Assembly (NCBI GenBank): GCA_964007475.1
Contig: OZ023273.1
Coordinates: 80,082,598-80,146,597 of the forward strand
DNA: 64,000 bases
Direction: 5' to 3'
Source: Hybos culiciformis
Lineage: Eukaryota; Arthropoda; Insecta; Diptera; Hybotidae
Under the pieces are notes generated by a model that saw only the letters and a list, made by a program, of their open reading frames with translations, did no database searches and was not told where the DNA came from. This document shows positions 53,398 to 62,750 of this stretch, in pieces. Every line of letters starts with the position of its first letter. Positions within the stretch are counted from its first letter, which is position 1. A program made the translations under genes and the position numbers.

Positions 53398-54706
53398 TTA
53401 ACACTTTGACGGACATCTCGTTTTTGCAAAAACTCCCAAAAGTCTGTATCTCGGCTAATTTTCATGCTTCGAAGCTCCGGATTTCAGCAAATTTTTTAAA
53501 CTGCTGATAGAAGACCATTTCTACAGATTTTGTCAAAAGTAAAATTTACTGCATTTGCAGTTGATGACCCAAAAGAACAGTTTTTAATTATGGTGGTGCA
53601 TTTACTGCATATGCAGTATTACTGCATACGCAGTAAATGCACCAACAGTAGTTCTACAAGACTATCATGGGTCGTTTTACTGCATCTGCAGTAACTGAAA
53701 ATGAAAATAAATTGATTTTATACTTTGAAATTATTTTTATTATCACACAAATTGAAGGCATATGAATTCAGAATATCACAATTTTGTAAGTCTTGTAGGT
53801 CTTGTACATATTATATACTACATAGTACGTCAATCAATAACTACACATATGTATGAATTCAAAAATATCTTGTATTTAGTATTGCTGTCTCGACAAGTGG
53901 TTTGCCGTACACATTTATTGAATTTCAGAATATTTCAATTATATTTTCATTTAAAAACAACTCAAAAATTTGTGAAGGTGATGTGTTTTCGTCTATATTC
54001 AGCTGGAGACCAGCATATCTTTCAACGAAACTAAAATCTTGAATATCAGCTATAATATCAATCCAATCATCATCTTCATTTTGAATAGGCTCTGTGTTTT
54101 TAATTGCTTGAGCTTGTTCTCTTGACGCATTATTTTGATTACCAGCTTCATCCTCTGAATCATAATCACTTGAGAATAATCAGGATCTATCACAGAATCG
54201 TATTTGCTGAATTCTTCATCAGTATTATTTTCAGGATTATCAAAGTCATCACTCTGAAAACACTCATCAACAAGTTTCTGAAACTTTTTCTGACGTCTAT
54301 CATACATCCTTTAAAAATATATTTAAATAAAGATATTTTACAAATTAAAAAAATATATTATTTACTTACCTTTTCTTTTTCGTTCTTAAATGGACACTCA
54401 AAATAAAATACCATACAAATGTATGAAAAAAATTACTGCATATGCAGTATAAAAAAAAAATTGGCCCTTTGTTTTCTATCAATTATAATTTATAAATTAC
54501 ACGTTGCTTGATGCCAGACAATTTTATTATTGGGTACACAAAACAAAAGCCTAATGGATAGCAAAAACAGTTTACCTTTTTTGCCTAAAACTCTATACAA
54601 AACTTAGCTCAGAAAATTTTAGAAAATTTTACTGCATATGCAGTAGTGTGCATTTAGGATAAAACGCGATTACTGCATAAGCAGTAAATGTCCGTCAAAG
54701 CGTTAA
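53398..54706 (-). mobile_element. piggyBac-like element with TTAA flanks
   Basis: The element is 53402-54702 (1301 bp), ends CACTTTGACGGACAT and ATGTCCGTCAAAGCG, with TTAA at 53398-53401 and 54703-54706. A palindromic 16-mer TACTGCATATGCAGTA and variants occur about eight times, clustered at both ends (53540-53690, 54430-54690). A minus-strand acidic ORF (54307-54050, E-C-F-Q-S-D-D-F-D-N-P-E) resembles the N-terminus of piggyBac transposases, without the core. A deletion derivative. Confidence 0.88.
54050..54307 (-). pseudogene. piggyBac-type transposase N-terminal fragment
   Basis: 85 codons from the ATG at 54307. The first 50 residues are acidic (D-E-C-F-Q-S-D-D-F-D-N, T-D-E-E-F, D-P-D-Y-S-Q), the rest Lys/Met-rich in a shifted-looking composition. 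Acidic N-termini are usual in piggyBac transposases but not diagnostic; the assignment rests on the TTAA element that contains it. A GGTAAGTAAATA donor-like site occurs upstream (minus strand, near 54370). Confidence 0.4.
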
Positions 54707-54897
54707 ATACTTATCCGATAAAAATATTTTATTAAATGAATCAAAATTATTTGATCAAGTTTGTAATTTAAAAAAATTTTTGGAACACAATTTAAAAGAT
54801 GGAGACTTTTTAAAATTGCCGCTTCATCAAAAGTGGTCAAAATATTTTAATACCGAAACAAATGTTGATTTTTACAGTGAGTTGCTTAGAATAAATA

Positions 54898-55015
54898 AAA
54901 AAAAAACAACACAAACACTAGTAGACAATTTGAAAAATTCACACAAATTCCAGCCCTAGGTGGAACCCACGACCGAACACACTGTAGGATAATGACAATA
55001 CCACTACACCATGAC
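54898..55015 (-). repeat. tRNA-derived SINE inside hAT transposase
   Basis: On the minus strand the head reads GGTGTAGTGGTATTGTCATT (A box) and GTTCGGTCGTGGGTTCCACC (B-box region), about 35 bp apart, then a unique part of about 45 bp. It separates L-L-R-I from A-E-R-I-F-S in the hAT transposase. The B box is imperfect, so it is not a functional tRNA. Confidence 0.65.
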
Positions 55016-55474
55016 GGCCGAGAGAATTTTTTCTTTGATTAAGAGTCAATGGAGTGACGAAAGAAACATGTTTAATTTAAGTACCGTCAGTGCTCTTGTT
55101 TCATGTAAATTTAATTTTAAAAATTTTTCGTGCAATACGTTTCATGAATATTTATTAAAGAAACCGGAAATTTTGAGACAAATATCGTCAAACGATAAAT
55201 ATATTAATATAAACCAACTAGATAAATTTTGTAATTAATTTGTATGTAAAATTTGATTTAGTTATATTAACTAACTGACTGAGAAAACATTTTTTAAACA
55301 ATTTGATATTGATAATTCTGTTACTCTACATTATTAGTTAAACGACCTCTGCTTTATTAATATTCGAACGACTTATTTTAAAATTTTTCATTAACACGTT
55401 CAAACCGGCGTCCGGTCACATGTGAATATTTCATCTGGCAATCTTCGGAATCACCTTTTTCAACAGGGCCTCTA

Positions 55475-55790
55475 CGGGCGACGGTGATTCTAGGAAGTCG
55501 TGCTATCTGAAACAAAATAAAGAACGGGATCTTAATCTACATAAGACTTGCTAGTAAAGTACGTACGTTTTTAGCTTTACATCAATTTTTCGCAAAATGG
55601 CGGACTTGTAAAAAAAAGGTTAAATTTTTGACCGAAAAAATGAGCAGTAAATTGTTTATAAAAAAAAAAGTTGCAATGATAACAAAAAAATCGTACGTAG
55701 TTTACTAGATAATGTGACTGTGAAGCTACAGTTAAAATTTTAAGTGGATACGTGCGATAGTCTCCGAGTACCATCGTCGCCCGATTTGAA
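55475..55790. repeat. Hairpin-forming segment
   Basis: GGGCGACGGTGATTCTAGG at 55478 is inverted near 55766-55790 (ACCATCGTCGCCC). CTAGTAAAGTACGTACG near 55549 is inverted near 55693-55712. A small MITE or foldback relic. The partially GC-rich frames at 55577-56117 are not recognisable proteins. Confidence 0.55.
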
Positions 55791-56292
55791 AAATGCAGTT
55801 TCGAGAAAAAGGTGTTTAAAGTTTTACGTGCTGAAAATTTTGTTATACCTTCAGTCTGCGATGCCTGCGCCGTACATTTCACCTTCCAGGGACAAAAGGA
55901 AAAAGGGTACAAAAGGAGGCCCGCCGCGGCAAGTAGAAAATGCGCTCGTCGCCCGCTCCGAACGCTTCGACACTACAGCGGATTGGACAGGGAAACAATT
56001 TTTTTTTCACTATTCTACCGATTGAATAATGTTTTTAGGACCCTAAAGTGTACTTTGAGCAAAAAAAAAAAATTTCGAATTTTTGAAAATCCTAGACTGG
56101 CCTTATCCCATCATTGAGTAATAATATTTATAAGAGGGTCAGAATTCATACAAGTTAATTTCAGATTTTTTTTTGTAATTACGTACAAAGTGAAATTTTT
56201 TTAGATATGTATATACATATATATACATATATATTAATTTTTGTTCAGGATGTCCTCCTCTTACTGCAGACAAATCTGGGAACCCAGCTGAA

Positions 56293-56490
56293 ATGATTAA
56301 CACTGATTGTCGTGTTTATTTTATAAACCAACAAGAAATTAAACATGACGACCACTATAATTGTTTTTTTGTAATTAAATCTATGGAAAGTCATTGTGTT
56401 TTAAAAGCTAATAAACTCCAGAATAAACCTTTCCAATGCTTTACATGTTTAAATTATTTAACGATGACACTTTTTTCAAAATACGATATT
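56293..56490 (+). pseudogene. Downstream ORF of two-ORF element: C-terminus
   Basis: Reads M-I-N-T-D-C-R-V-Y-F-I-N-Q-Q-E-I, H-Y-N-C-F-F-V-I-K, and ends near a T-run at 56490. This C-terminal pattern (xHYxxFxV) closes the protein family that carries the D-V-M-H-D motif. It lies immediately after the right end of the hAT insertion, so 46457-46956, 50376-51057 and 56293-56490 are parts of one gene. Confidence 0.5.
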
Positions 56491-56665
56491 TTTTTTTTTT
56501 TTTTTTTAGAAGGCAGGAAATGCGTTGACGCACGTAGTGCCGGACTCCCAACCTATTTCGAATTTCAAACTAGTTTGGACTACCGACTAAAACGCTAACC
56601 TTCTTGGCTGCCCTAACGTAAGCCGCACGAACTAATGGCATAACCGCTAAGGAGTATTTTTGGAT
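56490..56665 (-). repeat. SINE with poly(A) tail, minus strand
   Basis: The T-run at 56490-56511 is the poly(A) tail on the minus strand. The body contains GGCAGCCAAGAAGGTTAGCG, an A-box-like start, and AATTCGAAATAGGTTGGG, a degraded B-box-like region. The plus-strand frame 56293-56598 runs through it after the real C-terminus. Confidence 0.5.
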
Positions 56666-57080
56666 GTAATAATTCTTCTAATCACGTGAAAATAAGCATT
56701 AGAAAAATAAATCATTGGTCGATCTAGAACATCGGTTATGATATACGGAGGTGGTTTTAGTGAGTAGAAACCTCACACTATCAGTGACCTAGTAACAACA
56801 GGTCCAGATATCTTTTGAAGATTTCCCCTCCATCAAAAAAAAAACCTTCAATTTAAATGTTAAAAAAAATTTAAAATTCGTAATTCTTTTCTTTACATTT
56901 ATAAAAAACACAACTAAATTTATTCAGAAGACTCAGCTGAAACTTCGCATCGAAGTTAGTGTTTTCTAAAGAAGAAAAATATAATTGAACCTAATAACTT
57001 GGAGAGTAACATACGCAAGTAACATTTTAGTCTCAGTTTTTTTGTTATACGTCCTAAATAACTTTATAATGGAATAATAG

Positions 57081-57227
57081 TGGGTTCGGCCAAAGAAGAA
57101 TCTTTTTCTGCGGCTATTAGATCCTTATTAGAATTTTTATTAGAATCAAATAAGTTTTGCTTATTAAATGGCGAAATTAATGATGTTATAAGAACGTATA
57201 ACAAAATCGTGAAAAAAAAAAATTAAA
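57081..57227 (+). other. Unrecognised 48-codon open stretch
   Basis: Reads G-S-A-K-E-E-S-F-S-A-A-I-R-S-L-L-E-F-L-L-E, then C-L-L-N-G-E-I-N-D-V-I-R-T-Y. The composition is amphipathic and protein-like, unlike the random frames around it, but I do not recognise the family. It could be a short exon of a decayed element. No start codon at its beginning. Confidence 0.3.
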
Positions 57228-57247
57228 CTAAATGGTATCCGAAACAT

Positions 57248-57456
57248 CCACTTGGATTATTAAAATCATAAATTTAGGATATTACTAGTATATGTGTTGG
57301 TTTGTGAGCTGGGGTGTGTTTGTTTGTTTTTGTTGGTTTAATAAATTAGAACATTTAGCTTTGTTAAAGGTTCGAAAAAGAACACTATTAATACTATATG
57401 TATGTATTTGGATTATTAAATGCACAATTTTAGGATATTATTAGTATATGTTGGTT
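57248..57456. repeat. ~160-bp tandem duplication
   Basis: TTGGATTATTAAA then TTTAGGATATTA(C/T)TAGTATATG occurs near 57251 and 57410. The second unit is interrupted by the TIR element at 57457 and resumes at 58652 (TTTGTGAGCCGGGATGTG, matching TTTGTGAGCTGGGGTGTG at 57300). Confidence 0.85.
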
Positions 57457-57734
57457 CACGGAGAGAAAAGATTGCTAATATCATATAAAATGTGAATAAA
57501 TCATGGAAAAAAAGGACTTGTTTTTGACCCGTTCGCCTTTTTTCTCGAAACATGTATTTTTTTTCCATAATTTTTAGAACTTTTTCATGCACATAACAAT
57601 CAACTTTAGTTCATGAAAGAAATATTGTTTACGTGAAAGAAGAAATAATAAGTCATTGTAATGTGCGAGTTTTTTGATAATTCGTGTAAAAGAAACACGA
57701 ATCAAGAAACACATGACCTTAAAAAATACATTGT

Positions 57735-57830
57735 TAATTTCATAGCTTAGCCATAGGTAGAGATGTCGGTTTGCAATGCTGAGGACCCAGGTTCGAATCT
57801 TGAAGAGGACGACGACAATTATGGGAAAAC
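57735..57830 (+). repeat. tRNA-derived SINE head, plus strand
   Basis: Contains TAGCCATAGGTAGAG (A box), an anticodon-stem-like GTCGGTTTGCAATGCTGAG with loop triplet TGC as in tRNA-Ala, and GGTTCGAATCT (B box). It cannot fold as a full tRNA, because the acceptor stem is missing. Confidence 0.72.
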
Positions 57831-58039
57831 AATTTTTTTTTTTATATCTTATAATTTTTTATTTCATTTTTTTTTCCTTTTATTATTTTTATTTTTTTTT
57901 TTATTTTTTTTTTTTTTTTATTTTTTTTTATTTCTTTAATTTTTTTTTATTTATTATTTTTTTTTATAATTTTTTATTTATTTTATTTACCTATATTTAT
58001 TAAATTTAATTTTATTAAATTTATAATTGATTTTTTTGA

Positions 58040-58125
58040 TTTTTCTCATGCCCTCTTCGGGATTCGAACCTTGTACTTTTAACATTGCAAACGTTCAACT
58101 CTACCACTAGGCTAAGCAATTGAAA
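58040..58125 (-). repeat. tRNA-derived SINE head, minus strand
   Basis: On the minus strand TAGCCTAGTGGTAGAGTTG (A box), GTTTGCAATG and GGTTCGAATCCCGAAGAGGG (B box and downstream). Together with 57735-57830 it makes a head-to-head pair about 210 bp apart around a T-rich tract. Confidence 0.75.
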
Positions 58126-59033
58126 TTTAGATAGAGTGTAAAATAGAAAATATAAATTATATACTGACCACAATATCTTTCTTAAGTTTCAAAAAATTTC
58201 ATCAAATCATGAAATAATTTATTTAACTAATGGAAAACTGTAACCATAGAATATGAAAAAAATATCATCAAATAAGAAATGTATTCGCAGAGAATCATGT
58301 TTTTCATTTTCATGTTTCGTTGAAAAAAAAAATACACAAACTAAGGAAAAAAATTCTTAAACTGTGTTAGAATTACATCAAGTAAATATTTACTTAAATT
58401 AAGAAATATTTACATAAATGAAGAAATAATTACTTCATTAATGAAAATAAGCCCATTAAATCAAGCAAGATAAGTTTACTTGAATCATGGAAAAAGCCAT
58501 AAATAACAGACGAGAAAAAATTGCAAAATTTAAGCAACTATTTAACATATTAAGTGAATTCGCTTTGAATTATGAAAATTCGTTTTTTTTCTTAAATTTT
58601 AGTGATTATGAAAGTGTATTGCACGATTCTAGAAATTTTTTTTCCTCAGTGTTTGTGAGCCGGGATGTGTTTTTATGATTGTATTGGTTTGTTACATAAG
58701 AATCTGTTGCTTTATTAAAAGTTCGAAAAAAGGTACTATTAGAACAATACGCATGTATCACACCACAAAACAAAGAAAGTGTGCGCATATTTACATGGAT
58801 TCTTTTGTGGCTTACTACAGTAATATAAAATAACAAGTTTCGTAGAATAGTTTTAATTTAAATATTAAATAATAAAACAATAATAAAATAATAAAACTTT
58901 TTAAATTTTTGTTCTTTATCCTGCAATTAAAAGAATATAAAACATGAATAAACAATTTTATTGCATAATACAAATTTCATAAAACTAGTTACTAGATGTT
59001 AAAATATTTCAAATAACTGAGCTAATGTTGGAG

Positions 59034-60070
59034 TATGGACATTTGCCCGCGATTTTTTGTGGGCGGATTAATAACATTTTGCAAAATAACATTTGCACCC
59101 GATTTTTTTGTGCACGGCCAAGTAACATTTTGCGATTTATAACATAAAAACTTTTAAGAACTCGTGCCCCACGGCCTTTTTCTTTCTACTGCTCCCTAAT
59201 TTTTGTTTAAAGGAGAAACCCCCTACCACAAGGCACGAGTTTTTGATCCGCAACGGTTCCCAAAGTGTGGTACGCGTACCAATAGTAGTACATTACGCTT
59301 AAGCCAGTGGTACAATATTTTCTTCTGGATTTTTTTAATTAAACTCTGAAAATTCGCATTTTCTTTTTTCTTTCTGATAAAAATTTAGATGCGTTTTCAG
59401 AGGAAGAAAGAGATTAAATATCAGAAATTTCTTTTGATGGTGATTTAAAACTTGAAATTAAACCGCAAAATTTAAGTGATTTTTGGTTCCAACGACTTTG
59501 AAATTTTTGATGCCATTTGTTTCATCATATTTATGTGAAGTCGGATTTTCGGTAATATTAAAAATAAATACAGAACACGTTTAAACCTAGAACCCAGTTT
59601 ACCTTTAAAATTAACTATAATTGAACCTTATGTTACATATTTAATGGACAACGAACAATCTCATCCTTCACATTAACTACTAAGTATGTACAACATGTAC
59701 TGTATTTTCTCCTTATTTTTGCTCAATGTAAATAAATTTTTTTTTTTTGATATTTCTATACAGTGGTACGTATATTCAAGAAAAGTATATTGATGGTACA
59801 ATAGAGAAAAAGTTTGGGAACCGCTGCTCTAGGGGGTTTCTCGTTAAAAAAAAATAGGAAGCAGTAGACGGAAAAATCCCGTGGGACACGAGTGCCCTTT
59901 GGGGGTTCCCTTCCCGAAAGAATCGCGTACAAATACCATTTTGCAAAAGGTTATTTAGCCGCGCATTAAAAAATCGCGGACAAATGTCACGCGGACAAAT
60001 GTCACGCGGACAAATGTCACGCGGACAAATGTCCCATGAACAAATGTCCCTCGGAAAAATGTCCATCCCC
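59034..60070. mobile_element. Foldback element with ACATTTG-type repeats
   Basis: The left arm starts ATGGACATTTGCCCGCGATT. The right arm is an inverted array of a 15-bp unit (GCGGACAAATGTCAC, four copies at 59973-60035), ending AAATGTCCATCCCC at 60068. Inside, CCCCACGGCCTTTTT...CTACTGCTCCCT (59168) is mirrored at 59852-59890. The centre is occupied by a hAT. The frame 59776-60129 (P-R-D-I-C repeats) is an artefact of the array. Confidence 0.75.
59251..59826 (+). mobile_element. Non-autonomous hAT with transposase tail
   Basis: Ends CAACGGTTCCCAAAGTGTGG and AAAAAGTTTGGGAACCGCTG are inverted (576 bp). Inside, near 59510-59600, the plus strand reads L-M-P-F-V-S-S-Y-L-C-E-V-G-F-S-V-I-L-K-I, then N-P-V-Y-L after stops. 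This is the conserved C-terminal region of ZBED-like hAT transposases (Y-L-C-E-x-G-F-S). The 8-bp duplication cannot be confirmed. Confidence 0.75.
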
Positions 60071-61050
60071 TTTTCTTTGATTTTACATTCTTTTTTATTT
60101 TTTATTTTACAGCATTGTACGATGACCATTTTTAAATCAAAAGAATAAAGAATAAATAAAATTATCTACGGAAACTAAATTTTCAATAAAATTATTCTTA
60201 TGTCCTCCATTAGAAAATTTAAAAGATTAATTTTTGTATGGAAATTTAATTTTTTTTCAGGAAAATATTAGTTATTTAAATTTTTTTTAGAAGCGCTCAT
60301 TAATTTTGAACTGCACCTTAAGCACAAATACGATGATCCTAGTTTTACAAAGGAAAATTGATTTTAAATTTTTTATAATATTGTAATATTTATTATTATA
60401 TTACAATTATTATTGTTATTCTAAAAAAATGTATTTGCCATATTATGCAAAAACACATGATTATTTGCAGATATTAACACACATAAACGTTTTATTATTA
60501 TTATTATGTTTGCTTTTTATATACATTATATACGTATACATTTAATTCTATTTTATTTTATTATCGTGCTTATAAAAATATGAAAACATGTACCACCACA
60601 TACAAAAACACAGTATACAGAAAAAAAATCTGTTATACCAGCGACAATTAGGCTTAGTAAAGCCTTATGAGACTCTTAAGAACCCCTTACATTACCATTT
60701 CTACCTTCTTTTTCATCCAATTTAGTCTAGTCTTTTTCGATTTTTTTGGGTTTGTAAGTGCCATTGCAACATTAACAAGTCATCTATTAGAATGAATAAT
60801 CATTCTAGTAATGACTTCGAAATCCGTTACAAAGCTATTTTATTTCTTGGGTACTAAATGGCTATTAATCAGTTGGCAGATTTGTCAGCAGAAGAACGCT
60901 CAACTCGAAAATTGTGCCGACTAGCTCGACTAAGTCGATGCGAGTCGACACGAATGCGCCCTCTGGATTGCTTTTTCTTTTGAAAATCATTTTTATTTAG
61001 CAAAACATGTTTTGTTATATGTGAATAGATTTTTTTTTTTCATTTTCTTT
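60071..61050. other. Unassigned A/T-rich DNA
   Basis: One GC-richer patch near 60900-60965 (GCCGACTAGCTCGACTAAGT) stands out. No element ends or coding frame recognised. Confidence 0.4.
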
Positions 61051-61410
61051 TTTTGTTATTATTCTGTATTGAAATATTGTGAGGGTGAGTGATATTATTT
61101 TTGTGTATGAATTACGCAGTTCTGATTTTTTCTTTCATTTTTTTTTTGTATTTGCCTGTATTGAAATATTGTGAGAGAGATTATGTTTGGTTAGGTGTTA
61201 CGTAATATTCAATACGAAACATCTAAATGATTTATTATTTACGGTGATGCATCTAAATGATTTCATTATTCACACTGATGCATCTAAATGATTTCATTGT
61301 TCACGCAGCTGCATCTAAATGATTGCATGTGTATTGACGCATATAATACTCCATTTAGTGATCTAAATTCTATAGCACTAAATACAACATACCGATCCCA
61401 TACGCATTAA
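61050..61410. repeat. Copy of the 35-bp-repeat family (see 17.6 kb)
   Basis: GTATTGAAATATTGTGAG occurs near 61067 and 61152. Four units with GATGCATCTAAATGATTTCA lie between 61220 and 61330, then GTATTGACGCATATAATACT and ACTAAATACAACATACCGA, all in the order found at 17560-17790. Confidence 0.8.
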
Positions 61411-61554
61411 ATTCTTATATAAGTATAGTTCTTGTACAGCTTTAAATTAAAAAATATGGGAACAAATAGAAAATGTTCCAATTATAATTCCTGTTAAGAA
61501 ATGTGAATATACGGCATGGTATACAGAATTTATATTTTCTATTTTACACGTATC

Positions 61555-61750
61555 TATAATTTTAATACAATAGCCTAGTGGTAGAGTCGCAGAATTACAA
61601 TGTTAAAGTACAGGGTTCGAAAGCCGAAGGAGGGTTTATAAGAAAAATAAAATTATAAATTGTAAAAAAAATATTAAGGAATAAAAAAATTAAAATAAAA
61701 AAATTATAAAATAAACAAATTATAAAATAAAAAATTTTTTTTCTAAATTT
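61555..61750 (+). repeat. tRNA-derived SINE, plus strand
   Basis: TAGCCTAGTGGTAGAGTCG (A box) and GGGTTCGAAAGCCGAAGGAG (B box), then an A-rich tail with AAATTATAAA repeats to about 61740. Same family as the head at 58040-58125. Confidence 0.72.
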
Positions 61751-62241
61751 TAATCAACAAGAAAAATTGTACGAAATTTAATGGGAATATTATATGGTAC
61801 TTTGGAACATTAGTCGGATATTATCAAGAATTCGGTTTGGTACAATAGAGCAATTGTATCTAATTTTTACAAATAGAGGGTACAAATCCAAATTATATTC
61901 CATTGGTACATTTTTTTTTTTTACCATTTTCATATGAAGAGGGCATAGATTTCTAAGTATTTTTCATTTAAGCGCTCTGTGGAGGGCCATTCTGATTTCC
62001 TACTCCAATCGTCAATTGGGATGTAATAATGTACCTAAGAATATATTACAACATTAATATTTTATATTTTTTTTATAAATTTTAACTTGTGAGTCTCCGA
62101 AAATCTGTACATACTAATACATTGAATTTTGCACTTTATATTGTATTGTCAATGTTATTTTTTTGTTGTTTGATTTCAAGTTTGTTAAATTAAAATTAAG
62201 CAATTTTTAATGTTTGAAAAATATTGTTTATGCTAATAATT

Positions 62242-62750
62242 TATTTCCATTAGTGGAATATTTGTGGGATATTCAGTTTTCAGGTAAATGCCCATATAAA
62301 AATAAATTCCTGTATTTCTATTTCCCTTTTTCATATTCCACTTATACTTATTTCCATTTACCTAATAAATCCCACATAAATTTCTGATATTTCTGTTGCC
62401 GTTTACATTGATTAAGTGGAATACGAAGTGGAATATGTTGACATTTCAAAAATAAATAAACTGAATTTTTTTTTTTTATTATTTCTTTATAGAAAAAAAA
62501 ATTTATTTACGTTTTTTTATTATTTTTTTTGTCACTTTGACAAAAAAATTTCTGACCAACCAAAAAATAATTTAAAAAAGCACCTAAAAATGTAATTTTT
62601 TTCATTAATTATGTACTTTTTTTGATAAATTTGGAATCCGAACCCTAACTTAAGTGGAATATGAAAAAGGAAAATAGAAATTTATATGGGAATTTACCTG
62701 AAATATTCCGGAAAACTGAATATCCCACAAATATTCCACTAATGGAAATA
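62242..62750. mobile_element. 509-bp TIR element (MITE)
   Basis: Inverted ends of about 105 bp: TATTTCCATTAGTGGAATAT at the left, ATATTCCACTAATGGAAATA at the right, with ATTCCACTT motifs repeated inside. The frame 62661-62876 crosses its right end and is not a gene. Confidence 0.85.

Larger units (their letters stand above)
52436..55238 (+). pseudogene. hAT transposase, broken and interrupted
   Basis: 52450-52500 is the finger-like N-terminus (N-D-E-L-K-E-K-Y-P-M-F). A deletion removes the following part. 52637-53215 is the catalytic middle: G-D-D-C-N, then N-F-G-G-K-D-R-A-G-K-N after a shift, G-C-S-E-H-I-L-H-N, L-P-I-D-L-D and I-Y-T-V-R-V-E-K-L-K. The piggyBac-like element interrupts at 53398; removing it gives G-S-F-K-Y-L-S-D-K. 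The frame continues to V-D-F-Y-S-E-L-L-R-I near 54890, where a SINE interrupts. 55011-55238 is the dimerisation domain: A-E-R-I-F-S-L-I-K-S-Q-W-S-D-E-R-N, then C-K-F-N-F and E-Y-L-L-K-K-P. The conserved order identifies the enzyme clearly. It was the motor of the surrounding element and is long dead. Confidence 0.85.
51060..56285 (+). mobile_element. hAT element (5.2 kb) inserted in the two-ORF element
   Basis: Ends (T)AGGGTTCCCAGA at 51060 and TCTGGGAACCC at 56275-56285 are inverted; GTCCT(T/C)CT motifs follow on both sides. The single coding relic inside is a hAT transposase (52436-55238). Downstream, the C-terminus of the interrupted ORF appears at 56293, proving insertion. An 8-bp duplication is not clear. 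Nested insertions: an inverted-repeat element (52051-52322), a piggyBac-like element (53402-54702), a SINE (54898-55015) and possibly a hairpin element (55475-55790). Confidence 0.75.
57457..58651. mobile_element. 1.2-kb TIR element, ends CAC(G/T)GAG
   Basis: Left end CACGGAGAGAAAAGATTGC, right end TTTTTTTTCCTCAGTG (complement CACTGAGGAAAAAAAA). The first unit of the flanking tandem duplication is an empty site, GTTGGTTTGTGAGC. Comparison indicates about 2 bp (TT) duplicated. Inside are two tRNA-like SINE heads in opposite orientation and a T-rich tract. The frame 58487-58678 has no recognisable motif. Confidence 0.75.

Noticed and set aside
55577..56117. Overlapping ORFs in a less A/T-rich patch (55577-55912 minus, 55744-56117 plus)
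   Set aside because: No recognised motif, three frames open at once over a hairpin-rich region inside a hAT; not supported as genes.
59776..60129. ORF with C-P-R-D-I repeats resembling a Cys-repeat protein
   Set aside because: It comes from the 15-bp GCGGACAAATGTCAC array in a foldback arm.
57735..61640. Functional tRNA genes
   Set aside because: A and B boxes are present, but acceptor stems do not pair and A/T-rich tails follow; these are tRNA-derived SINEs.
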